DNA from: Druceiella hillmani | Lineage: Eukaryota; Arthropoda; Insecta; Lepidoptera; Hepialidae | Direction of reading: 5' to 3' | Assembly: GCA_039881145.1 (NCBI GenBank) | Contig: JAYKKI010000038.1 | Location: 3,452,501 to 3,516,500, forward strand | Length of the DNA stretch: 64,000 nt | Shown here: in pieces, positions 35,265 to 52,289 of the stretch | Position numbering within the stretch: position 1 is the first letter of the stretch | Layout of the letters: each line of letters begins with the position of its first letter | Made by a program: the position numbers and the translations under genes | Notes under the pieces: generated by a model | The model's input: only the letters and a program-made list of their open reading frames with translations | What the model was told of the DNA's origin: nothing | The model's database searches: none

Positions 35265-37450
35265 TTGAGTATCTTTTTCTTTATAAGCGCAATAGCCCCT
35301 TGCAGGCCTTGGCCGTCTCTACTACGCGCTCTTCCAGCGTCTCCTATCAGTTGCGACTCGTTTCCATTTACGTATGTTCAACATTTTTGTCTTTTTGATG
35401 TCATCCGTCCCTATGTAAGGTGGCTTACCTCTTGGTCGAGTGTTCTCGGGTTTTTTGAATGTTAATATTTAAGTAGCATTATCCTCTGGACATGTCCACA
35501 TGCGACCGATCCACCTTAATCTGAACTGTATAAACTGTTCAAAATTATATCTGCTTCTCCTTTCTTGCACTGGGCTAAAGATCGCTATGAGGACCTTTTG
35601 CTCAAACGTGTCCAATGATCGCTTTGTGTCTACGTTTAGGGTCTATGTTCCGCTTGCATATAGTAGGACTGGTAGAATTAATGTTTTATAGATTTTTAGC
35701 TTAGTCTTACGACTGATGAATTTAGACCTCAGTTGTCTTATTAGTCCAAAGAAGCATTTATTTGCCATTTTAATTCTGTTATCAATTTCTGTTCTTAGTT
35801 TATTTTTGTCGTTAATTACTGTGCCAAGGTCTTTAAATTCATTAACTTCTTCAAAGGTGTAGCCTTTTATCCACAAAGGGATATTATAGTTTACCATGGA
35901 ATGTGAGATTTCCTTGTATTTAGTTTTATCCTGGTTGACAGTTAGGCCCATATCTCTTACAGAGAATTCAAGGGCTGAAAAGGATTCTTTAACTGCCCTT
36001 TCTGACCTTCTAACAATATCTATGTCATCTGCATAGGTCAATATTTGTAAAGGTCTATTCCATAGAGTTCCTCTTTGGTCTAAACCACTGCCTCTAATGC
36101 ACTTTTATAGATCTAAATTGAATAATAGAAATTGTGATAGCCGGTTTTGGACCTTAAACCTACATCTCACTCTATGAAGTGTTGTTCTAGTTGAAGCTAT
36201 AAGCTTATTGGGAATTCCAAATTCAGCCATTGCTTCAAATAATTTATCCTTCCGTATGCTATAATATGCCGCTTTAAAATCTATAAATAAGTGGTAGGTT
36301 TTAATATTGTATTTTTTAGATTATTCCAAGATTTATCTTAAGGCTTGAATTTGATCAATAGTGGATCTTTGGATTCTAAATCCACATTGATATTTTCCAA
36401 TTTATTTACCAGCAAAGGATATGAGTGTAGTAAATAGCAGGTTGGAGAATATTTTATAAGCCGTATTATGAAGTGTAATGCTCCTATAATTATGACATTC
36501 AAGTTGGTTTCCCTTTTTAAAAATAGTTCAGATGGAGCCTTCTTTCCATTCAATGGGTATTTTCTCCGTAATCCAAATTTTTGCCATAACTTTATGAATA
36601 AAATTTAATAGGTTGGGCTCATCTACTTCATCTTCAGGACGAGCCGATCTGTTATCTTTGAGCTTTTTGATAGCCACCCTTACTTCCTCTAAAGATGGTG
36701 TGGGGTGGCTTCTATCATCTATGGAAGTACTTGTATCTTCGGTCGATCATCAGCTTCATATATTCATAAGTAGATCTGGAAAATATTTTTTCCATATCTC
36801 TAATACCTCATGGAGTTCGCCCACCAGTTCTCCATTCTCATTTCTACATGTGATGATTCTAGGCTTGAATTCCCTTCTTGTGTGGTTATTCAGGTTTTCC
36901 ATATTTTCTAGGAAGGTTTCCTCCTTTTTATATGTATTTTCTTTTCCACCTTCATAATTTCTTTATACTTTAGTTCAGAAGTTTCTGTGTCATCATTCCA
37001 TACGCCTTGTTTTTGTTTTGTCATCAAACCAGTCATTTCTGGTACCAGATTTCTATTCCGGAACCGTATCTTGTGCAGATCTTGTTATTATTTCTTTAAC
37101 GGAGTGCCAGCTAACATCACTATTTTCGTTTCTATGTTCTAGCTCTATGTCCTTAAATATCTTGAACTTGTACTTTTTTATAGTACTTGGGTCTTTTAAT
37201 TTAGAAACGTCAGGCTTAAAATGCTCTTTTTTGAGGTAGAATTTTTTACATATTCTGCATCTGACCTTGGGCAAGACTAGTATATGGTCGATATCCACGT
37301 TGGCACCTCTAGCTTCCAACATCTATCACTTTGCTACGATGTCTTCTATCCACGAGTATGTGATTTATTTGCTTGAGAGTTAAGCCATCCGGTGATCGCC
37401 AAGAGAAACTGTGTATATTCTTATGTGAAAATGCTGTGCTGGCAAAAAAC
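35265..37450 (-). pseudogene. Non-LTR retrotransposon: endonuclease end plus reverse transcriptase
   Basis: Reading down the minus strand: FSWRSPDGLTLKQINHILVD and RHRSKVIDV, then GANVDIDHILVLPKVRCRI (end of an APE-type endonuclease, with its SDH-like box as IDH), KKFYLKKEHFKPDVSKLKD, EWKEGSI, IFKKGNQLECHNYRSITL, TIDQIQALRQILE, HLFIDFKAAY, FGIPNKLI, LDQRGTLWNRPLQILTYADD (catalytic YADD), KESFSALEFSVRDMGLTVNQ, DLGTVINDKNKLRTEIDNRI, MANKCFFGLIRQLRSKF and LILPVLLYAS. The last part to about 35,270 is the degraded C-terminus. There are at least six frame changes or stops. The blocks are typical of insect endonuclease-reverse transcriptases; I leave the clade open (RTE- or CR1-like). It differs in sequence from the element at 955-4194. 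Confidence 0.88.
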
Positions 37451-42710
<5,260 letters not shown>

Positions 42711-42885
42711 GTGCGTTCGTGCGTGCGTGCACGCGTGCGTGCGTGCGTGCGTGCGAGCATGCATGCGTGCGGGCGGGTGGATGGGCGGGCGTTTCGGGCT
42801 TCCTTGTGTTCGTGCGCGCATGCGGGTAGGCGGTCGTGCCTGCGATCGAGCGTGCGTGCGCGTGGGCGAGCGTGCGTGCGTTAAT
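42711..42885. repeat. (GTGC)n-type GC-rich minisatellite
   Basis: About 170 bp built of tgcg/gtgc units with interspersed gggcggg and cgagcg variants, in strong compositional contrast to its AT-rich flanks. Open frames on both strands are artefacts of the repeat. Confidence 0.9.
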
Positions 42886-43284
42886 ATATCCATATCACGG
42901 CGTCGAAAAAAAGTTAAAATTAAAGAAGTGGTAAACTTGTTTTTTCCATAATTAATTAACTTTTCCGAAAGTAGCATTGTCGGTATGAGGGTGATGGTTA
43001 TTTACAATGAGATGTTTTGCAAAGTGAGATGTGTCTGGTTTGTTATTTGGATTGACTGAGAATAATATCTATTTAATTTTATTACATACACCGGAACATT
43101 TGCATTGTATAACATCAATTTAATTTGTTACCCTCACTAAAATACTTGTATATCGTATAACTTTCGAAAGTATAATAAAAACTACACCGCTCCCCTACAA
43201 TAAACTCGCTAACGTAAGCAGTTGCAAAACCCGCTTCCGTTATTGTTTTGTGTAATATATAAATGCTGTTGGAAGTTCCTAAGA

Positions 43285-43330
43285 GTTAATCTGAAGATGT
43301 TGTAATACAACGAAACCTAGGTCGTGGTAA
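43285..43330 (+). ncRNA. Hammerhead-ribozyme-like core, left arm
   Basis: CTGAAGA (43,291-43,297), one extra T, then a 5-bp helix GTTGT/ACAAC with loop AAT (43,299-43,311), GAAA (43,312-43,315), CC-TA-GG (tiny stem III) and TC before GTGG. Only a weak stem I next to the core; an outer aagttc/gaactt pairing exists. Confidence 0.35.
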
Positions 43331-43914
43331 AGAACTTAAAGAAAGTAGAAATAATACTACATCACGTAGTTTCTTCTTGAAAATATTATAACTTTATTAA
43401 TAAATTTCTATGTAAATCTTATTTATTTTAAGGGAACAACCTAATTGTAAATAAAAAGAAAGTATATAGTATATTTCGAAACCTATTATTTAATCTACTA
43501 AATATTTTAAAAAAAATATCAAAGATAAACGTCAATAAAATTTGTCACAGATAAAACTGTTTTGGTTTAAAGAGAGAAGAAACTCTTCTAGACAAAAACG
43601 AGTAACTGAGACATTTAATGGAATACCTGATGGAAATGGTACAAACGAAACCAAACTCGTATGTGACTTGTGAGCGCATGAAAGCGAATGAAATGTAGCA
43701 TGAGAGCGAATGAAATGTAGCGAATGAAATGAATGTAGAAATATTGACAGTTTTCGTTCTCTATTTAGATGATATACAGCTATAAATATGTCGTTATAGA
43801 GTATGCAGCGTGCTATATCGAATGTTGTTGGTATCTTTCATAACCATATTTTAGTAGTGTGAATTTTTAGTACCTCAAAAGGAAAAACGGAACTCTCGAA
43901 TGATCATACACGTG

Positions 43915-44395
43915 TCTCACAGGCGTTTTTCTCAGAAACCGCTTGACATAGAAACTTGAAATTTGGCATAGTAATAGAGCATATATCTAACACTTAAAAA
44001 TAAATGGAAATTGTTCCTATACAGTAGAAATTAAGTATTCGAAATTATTTTTTTTCATTCCTTACATATTGTTAGGGATCGTTTGAAGGGGTTATTTATT
44101 AGAGCCTCAAATTTCTTTTCATAATGTAGGTATTATATTTTCAGAGATATACTGAAAAATATGCCCCTCCTTATTTTCGAAACGAATGAACCTAACATTA
44201 AGGAAAAAGTGGTTTTTACAAATCTACGAAAAGAGTGTAGAAAAATTGTAGCGATGATTTAAGTCTCATAATTTTTAATTGTTTTACGCCTCTCAAAGGC
44301 ACATGTAGGCAATATATTTATGATGTGAAAAATATTATTTGTCAATAGTTTAATAGATATACTATGTACCCTTAAATTAATATAAGTCTTGAATA
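43915..44395 (-). repeat. Dispersed repeat family A, copy inside the inverted-repeat element
   Basis: Contains tttttctcagaaaccgcttg, gtagaaaaattgtagcgatg, ttgttttacgcctctc and caatagtttaatagatatac, in the order seen at 22,480-22,990 and, reversed, at 48,085-48,720. Confidence 0.65.
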
Positions 44396-44484
44396 TTTTT
44401 GGCGTTAATTTTGTAGAAATTCATTATTCACAATTAAATGAAACTACGTAATGTAGTATTATTTCTACTTTCTTTTAGGTCCTT

Positions 44485-44527
44485 TCCACGACCTAGATTT
44501 CGTTGTATTACAACATCTTCAGGTGGG
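44485..44527 (-). ncRNA. Hammerhead-ribozyme-like core, right arm
   Basis: On the minus strand: CCAC, CTGAAGA, one extra T, GTTGT-AAT-ACAAC helix, GAAA, TCTAGG, TC, GTGG. CCAC/GTGG gives a 4-bp stem I exactly flanking the core and the predicted cleavage site would follow TC. The extra base between the core and stem II is not canonical. Confidence 0.4.
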
Positions 44528-44802
44528 ATATTAACAAAGAATAACTCTTAGGAACATCCAACAGCATTTATATGTTTCAAACATAATAGCGGAAGCCGGT
44601 TCTGTGTGGCTTTTCCCACTGCTTGTGTTTAGTCAGTTAATTGTAGGGGAACGCTGTAGGTTTTATCATATTTCCGAGAGTTATACGATCTACTAGCATT
44701 TTAGTGAGGATAATAAGTTAAATTGTTGTTATTGTATGAGGTTGTACAATGCAAATGTTCCGGTGTATGTATTAAAATTAACTGGAAGTCATTCTCAGTA
44801 AT

Positions 44803-47800
44803 ATATTTAAACAAAAGCAAGGATGTCTGAAAGTTAGAACAAGGTTATACCACTAATTCTACATATCTCTGGTTTTATATATTCATATATTTATTTCTTT
44901 ATTTATATATTTATTTATTTATTTTAATTTTTATATACTTATATTTATATGTGTATGTGGGCTGAAACAATTTGAAGAGTACTGTAGTATTAACGTTGTC
45001 TAATTGTATTATGTTTAGAAGCTATTAAGTATGTGTGATGATATTATATTTAGTTGTTCATTTAATATATTAACGTTGGTGTCTTTTTGGATATTAGGTT
45101 TGGTGTTGGTGTTTCTTGGATTGGTATGGTATGTCGTTAGAAATGTGACAATATCGATCTCTGTATTGGTATATTTCCTTAATTCAGTTCGTATACTTGG
45201 GATCTCTGCTGAAATAAATGTGAAGGCATTTTTGTTTGTATTATTGTACATTGGCAGTTTTCTAATATACATGGTTAAGTACAAAAATTAATAGTTTAGT
45301 CTATGAAATAGTTAGGTACAATTACTCTTGAAGTGTAATTTTTCAACTGGTTTCACTTGGGAAATATGTAAAAATACTTACAATTTTATGACATGGTTAT
45401 CAATTAAACAAATATAATGCGGAAACCTTTGTACTACATGAATGGGCAAAATTAAAAGACATTAAACTGTTTTTTTCCTGCCTGCAAACCTGCAGCAGGT
45501 ATATAAGCATATAGATATGCAGTATATTACGTGATTGAGTAAGACATAAATAACTAGTTTAATTTATTGTAAGTAATAATATAAAGTGGATTAGTATGTC
45601 GATAACGTATTTGTTGGTTAAGTTAGTTCTTACTTTAACTATGGATACGAGTTGCAGGAGTTTGAATAGTTTTATTGCACATCAGTTTAACGAAAAGTTA
45701 CAAAAGATTTTAACGGGAAAATTCTGGAAATGTCCGGAGAAGATCTTTTCTAATAGATAAAGTAGTTAAAGACGTTAGTAACATTAAAATTAGTTGTTAA
45801 TTAAAGATAATTTAATCACGACTTCTTGTTCGTGATGAGGAAGTACCTTGCTCGCATTTAATAAAATTTAATAATCGGGTTATGTTGAAATATTATGTTT
45901 ATACTTAATTATTAAAGTTAGTAATTATATAAAAGTTATTATTTAAAGGGATTTTCTGCTTTGTATTAAACTTGTATTAAGGATTCGGTTATACTTTCAA
46001 TATTCATTTTTTGTTTCATTTAATTTGTTTACCTACTCTTCGCTTATTTCTTGTGAAATTTCAGATATTCTTCCATGAATTGCTAAAATGGAATACTTTT
46101 CCCGATTAAGAAACTGTTACATATAGTCAAGTGTGATCGTGGTAGAACGAATACGGCAACCAACACGCTCGCCTCAATTAAAAATTATAACAAACCACCC
46201 AGTTGCGCTGTCATTGCAATGAACTGCTGCTTAGCGTGCGCACTGGTGTACCAGATTTGTGATAAATGCGTTTGTGCACTTCGCGTTATTGTGTTCGATT
46301 TAAAATTGGGCCAAATCCGAGGCAAATATTGCGTGATATGCAAAGCGATCGGTATGTTTCGCAAAGTTCACGTGACTCGAGATTGAAACGAGAAGTGTTT
46401 TACGATAAAGAGTCGTTGTTTGTTTTAAAAGGGCGTGTCTCGCTGAACGCGGCGGCCGGAGGGTCGTACATCGCCGTAAATCGCGAAACTCGGTGGGTCG
46501 TACAATGGCCGTGACTATTTGAGAGACGCAGCGTTAAAGTGCAGTGATCCGGTGTGGGTGGTGGCAAAGTTGATATTGTTGTGGCGAATCGCGTGTAAAT
46601 AACAGAAACGCCACGAGAAAAAATACAAATTCTCAATCTTTAAGTAATATTCAAATCTGACAGAATATATCGTCGAATTAAATGAATTATATTACCAAAT
46701 CAAATTAATTATAGAGCAAAAAATATTTTAACAAATGAATCTTTAGGTTTTTAACGAAAAACCAATATTTACCTTTTACTGTTTCCTTACGACCAACGAA
46801 AATTGGCCATCTGTATAACCAATTTCATTTATTGACCTTGACGATACAGAAAACGGATCTCGAAGTCCTCTGCTACGCTACCAGATGATGACCTGAAGCT
46901 GTAGATGGTGTAGAATGTTGACTCGAAGGCGATCGCCGTTGAGAGATGTCATGATAGGACGACCGATCGTCGTCCGCAGAATCATTCACGAGGTGTAATT
47001 TAAATTAGAGAAAAAACTTTCCGTAATAAAAATCAGCATCAATAATGACTCTTTATTCCTTTTATAATACACATCTCATTACTCTTATGAGGTCTAATGC
47101 CTTAAATGATTAGGATATAGAATTTTTTCGAATATCTTTGTAATTTTATAACACAAATCAGATTTAATATTAGAGTTTAATCAAGATCTTACGGCTAGGA
47201 TGTACAGTTATTATCCACGCACTTTAAAGGTTTTAATCAAGATTATAGCTAGGATGTACAGTTATTATCCAAGCCCTTTAAGAGTTCAAAAGCAACTTTA
47301 CGGCTAGGATGTACAATTAAAGATCCTAGGACTGAAACTTACATGTGTTCCTGTAAAGGGTTTTAAAAAAAAAATTTATTTATTAAATTTTACGAAAAGA
47401 ATAACTTGCAAAAACAAAGGACAATTTTATTATTTTGAAACGAAATGGAACATATATTATTTCGAGAAAGTTCTATACCTTACAAAAATTATTTTATATT
47501 TTAATTAAATTCAATTCGATGTTGGTGGCACTGAAACATTACAAAGCCATACAGAAAAAGAAAAATTAAAACTATTAATCTTTTGACAAACGTCAAGTCT
47601 CAAATGTCATTCTTCTCACAGATGGCGATGAAATTATGTTTAACGAATTTTATCAATATCTAAAATAAATAATTATTCTCGTGCAAAATAATATTATCAT
47701 TTTGAATCATCACAATTTTCAACCAGATGTATTATTTAATTACATTTCAACGATATGCGACGATATTTGTACCTGAAACAGTCACCAAAGTATGTTGATT

Positions 47801-48084
47801 TGAATTACTTGAAACCATATTAAGGGCGTTCATAGTAAGTTTCAATAACGAACTATATTTCTACACAACAAAATAAACTAATAAAAATATGTGATGTCAC
47901 TTTCTTTGTTGTTGTTATTGATGTTGTCCTGTTTTGATTTTGGCACGAAATAAATTTTACATTTACAATACGATTTTTTCACTTTGATGTCTGCAATCAT
48001 ATTTTATATTTGGTAACCGAGCTTAATAATATGTACTAAATTAAAACGGTACGTTTTTTTGTAAAGTAATGTTAGGTATACCTT
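44803..48084. other. Non-coding stretch with an unrecognised frame and a tandem repeat
   Basis: The minus frame 45,015-45,284 (89 codons; Asn/Thr-rich, ends NEQLNIISSHILNSF) is unrecognised. A CpG-richer patch at 46,430-46,570 is unassigned. A three-copy tandem repeat is listed separately. Confidence 0.4.
47175..47338. repeat. Three-copy tandem repeat, period about 55 bp
   Basis: gctaggatgtaca occurs in each unit, preceded by tttaatcaagat in two units and gttcaaaagcaac in the third, and followed by gttattatcca in the first two. Confidence 0.85.
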
Positions 48085-48720
<636 letters not shown>

Positions 48721-49859
48721 ATTTTTAATATGCCAATTGTCAAGTTTCTTGTTAACAAATGTTAGCGATCCTGCAAGGATGAAATTTTGGAAAAACTCGT
48801 CACTCATCATCTACATAATAGAAGAAATGTAGTTTCATGTTTTGCAGACCAATATATTGCCATTCGCCTTTAGTATTTTTTTTTATTCGTGTCATTATAA
48901 GGTTCGCAGAGTGTAACAGCAGTTTGACGGGAGACAAGCGGCGCTGTACTTTTAAAAAAACTGCTTTATGTTATAACTGAGAACGGACCTATTATAGTAA
49001 TTAATTTTACTTGAACGCTGTAGCAAACATACAGAGTCGACCGAAATGCAACTAATATCGGTGTATATTTACACGTTTCTTGGATATAAACTCTCGGACA
49101 AACATTTTTAAAAGTCAACAATTAAGTCACCGGTGTGGGATTTCATCTGGGGGTTAAAGCTTATGCGGTCGTGTAATTTATTTTAAGTACTTATTGTTCA
49201 TTCTTTTTACACATCGATTTGAAATTTTAATAACACTTAAATGTTTCTTAGGAATGTATGTGCGTTATTTAATTTTGACTTAATGATGTTTTGAAAAAAT
49301 GTTTGCGTTGCGTTCTGCGAAACAGCTTTACGAACATACGATTCTGGATGAAACCACTATAAACTAAATTGCATGTTTTCATACTTTCGTTGAAAAATAA
49401 TGTAATTGTGTAGACAATGCTTTATTATAGTTAGTTATAATAATTGTTCTACTACGTCTTGCTCCTGTGTACACGTTTCTGTTTGCTCAGTGTTATTGGT
49501 ACGTAAGTTGTTCGATATAGGTACTTTAATGAGCAAATTTGAGTTAGAAATGATTTATTGTTTTCGATAATCATATTATTAGCAGAATTGTTTGATTACG
49601 ACACTGAGTCGGCATGCAGCTAATGCTTATTCATTTAGTATTATTAAACATTAGTTACCCATTTTGGATTTACCTGGGCAAAAAAAGGAACCATGATTAC
49701 ATTTTGGTTTAATCGCTCGTTTATACAATAATTATTGATGAATAATTTAGTAACGATATTCTAAACCTGGAGGTACATTGCTGTATATTCAATTTTGTTC
49801 ATACAATAAAATTATACGACCCTTTAAAACGTATTTTTTTTTAAATCTTAATCACTGAT
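48721..49859. other. Non-coding stretch
   Basis: AT-rich; nothing identified. Confidence 0.45.
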
Positions 49860-50162
49860 CATCAAAACCTAAACCGCACTTCTGTTCGTCCGAATTTTGA
49901 AAGTCGGCATAATAGGAGGTCTTATACACAAGTAAAGGCAGAAACCGAAATATCAATGACTTCTAATTTCATGTGAAATTGTACATTTTTAAAATTCGTT
50001 TGTTTTTACGCCTGTTAAATTATAGCAGGCAATATATTTACGGTTTTAATAATTAATATTTGCAAATAGTTTAATTAGAAACGCTACCTATTTAGGGGTC
50101 TAAATAAGAGCCTAAACGGAACCGTCGCAGTGCGAGTTCTACTCGTGCTTGGTAGGTTCTTT
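49860..50162 (-). repeat. Dispersed repeat family A, 5'-end copy
   Basis: Contains gtcggcataata, gtttttacgcctgtta, caatatatttacgg, caaatagtttaattagaaac and ends with cggaaccgtcgcagtgcgag, gttctactcgtgcttggtag, the family head read in reverse. Confidence 0.7.
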
Positions 50163-52289
50163 ATGTTGTCTACATTATCTTAATACGTTACTTTAAAGTA
50201 ACTATAACGGTTTTAAAATTTAATTTCTAAAGTGTCATTTCAACTCACTTCACTTAAGTCGTTATTGCTCGTTATCTGCCACACGTTCTGATATCAGCTT
50301 CATGTCTATTGGATAAGGCATTTTTGTGCGAAATCCCAAAATAAAGAAACAAACAAAACTATTTTATTTGTAAAAGATGTATGATTATTGGAGGTCGTGA
50401 ATTTTTTTTCCGTTGCAAATAAGGGGATAAAATTGAAATACTTTAAAATTTCCTGGATTTATTTCTACAGTTATAAAGCAAGACTGGAAAATTACACTAC
50501 TATAGCAAAATTGATATTCGAAAAGCATTCTTAAAAAAAATTCCCAAGTAAACCTCTTGAAAAATTAAAACCGTTTGACTAAATGGTAATTTTTGTTGTA
50601 CCTTCACGCTGTCACCATATGCTTGTCGTTATGTTCGATGCCATGTTCTCATTCACCGATTGTTCGAATATCATGTTATATTTAAATAATGTTGAATGTA
50701 CATATTTTTGTTATGTGCTTTAAATTTCCATTCGACACGATTTTGATGGAATTTTTGTGGTTTGAACCTCACTGTACTGACAGTGTGCAAGATATGCACA
50801 GAGCATCCGTTCGTATTAGGCTATATTTTCGCATAAGTTATATACGTCTAAATCTGACACACCTGGGAATTTAATTATCGCACTAGTGATTGCGCATCGA
50901 GAAGTTTCACTGTATCCTTTAAATTTAAATTACGCGGTTAACCTACTTACGGTCTTGTCGGCTAGTACCCTTTGACAGCGACACGAGAGCGGCACGCCAG
51001 TTAAGCGAGTATGCTCGATCCTGGAGTTGAATCGAATGTCGCCGGCGAGCAGCTGCCGCCTGCTAAATATACGGCGGGTCGGGCGGCGCAGTTTGATCGG
51101 CCGCTCGCCACTGCGCTGGCGCGTTATTCACTTTTACAGGCGCAGGCGGATCGAGAAGCGCGCAGCTGTAGGGTGTAATTAGATGCCGGTTCGCAAGGTG
51201 TTTTTTTATATTTATTTCAACTATTTAACTGAACGTTCCTACAACACGTAAGGTGATAAGCCACGTTCGTATTCGATCGTAGCATAGTTTCAGTATTTTT
51301 CAAGTGCTGAAATTTGAAGTTCACATACATAAAGCTACGAGTAAAGAAATGTATAGCGAAGTAATGTGTATGAATCTATCAATTCAAAAGTGGACCCATG
51401 TATACAGCGCCACCTATCTGCAGTTGTTACATTAAGGTGCCATCTTGCTCTGGCCGCAACACATACGTATTTTGTTATCTCGCTCGCACCCTCCGCCATC
51501 ATATATATACTGCCACATTCATATCCATATGTATATTAGACAAATCTGTGAAGCACGCCATGCCAATTTGACTTTTATTTCAGCGTACATAGATGTGAAA
51601 TTACGGCGCGAAGCATATACCCAAAACAAGCGTTCGACAAATAAAAGTAAGCACGTACTAAATTGTTTTGTTATAATTAAATATCACTTAATTGTAATAC
51701 AGATTATTGCTTGTTTTTACTTACACGCAATAAAAAATTAACTCGATTAAGACAGTAAATGATAGCGAATTGGTAAATCGGTAAATTGAGTAAATCGATT
51801 AAAAGATGCATTTGGGCTGCAGCCCGATTAGTAAAGTATAATTAAAACAGAAAATCAAACAAAAAATAAGTAACTACATTGATTCAAATAAAATAAAATA
51901 GTGAATCGAAGGTCAGAAATGAAGTGGTAACTGAAACGATGGCTGGAGCTCTATAACAAGGACCAGGTTGCTTGGCATTTTCTAAAATCATAAAGCAGAC
52001 AATTTCGGGACGGACACGAAGTCGTCACAAATAATTTAGAAACAAATATATATTTTGTGTGAAATGAGAAATTATTTCTATGTTTATGATATCTTTTAAA
52101 TTATTAATTCAACCGTAATAAATATTTTTTGTTGTTGCCAACTAATTAAGTGGTTTATTTAAAATTAACAAAAAAGGTATTGCTTGTTTGATCGCTAACT
52201 TTTCAAATGTTATTTTAAAGAGTTTCTCATAATAACAAAGGCTATACCGCCTAGTGGTTGATAAAATAAAAATATATCTTTAATTGGTT
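50163..52289. other. Non-coding stretch with a CpG-rich island
   Basis: 50,960-51,180 is strongly CpG-rich and contains a plus frame of 57 codons from 51,010 (MLDPGVESNVAGEQLPPAKY ...), not recognised; it could be a promoter region or exon. The remainder is AT-rich. Confidence 0.35.

Larger units (their letters stand above)
43051..44802. mobile_element. Long inverted-repeat element (possible Penelope-like LTRs in inverse orientation)
   Basis: The left arm 43,051-43,373 and the right arm 44,440-44,802 are reverse complements of each other with moderate divergence and small indels. Shared words include cataccggaacatttgcatt-like at the outer end, aaatgctgttgga-gttccta, gaagatgttgtaatacaacg and agaaataatactaca at the inner end. 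Between them lie 1.07 kb, about half of which is a family A copy. Each arm contains a hammerhead-like core. Penelope-like elements are known to have terminal repeats in direct or inverse order with hammerhead ribozymes; that assignment is an inference, since no reverse transcriptase is visible. Confidence 0.6.

Noticed and set aside
36613..37239. Plus-strand Ser/Leu/Phe-rich frames
   Set aside because: Antisense of the non-LTR element on the minus strand.
45031..45291. Hydrophobic plus-strand frame resembling a membrane protein
   Set aside because: AT-rich DNA read in the T-rich sense yields Phe/Leu/Ile-rich frames; no family recognised and the other strand is also open.
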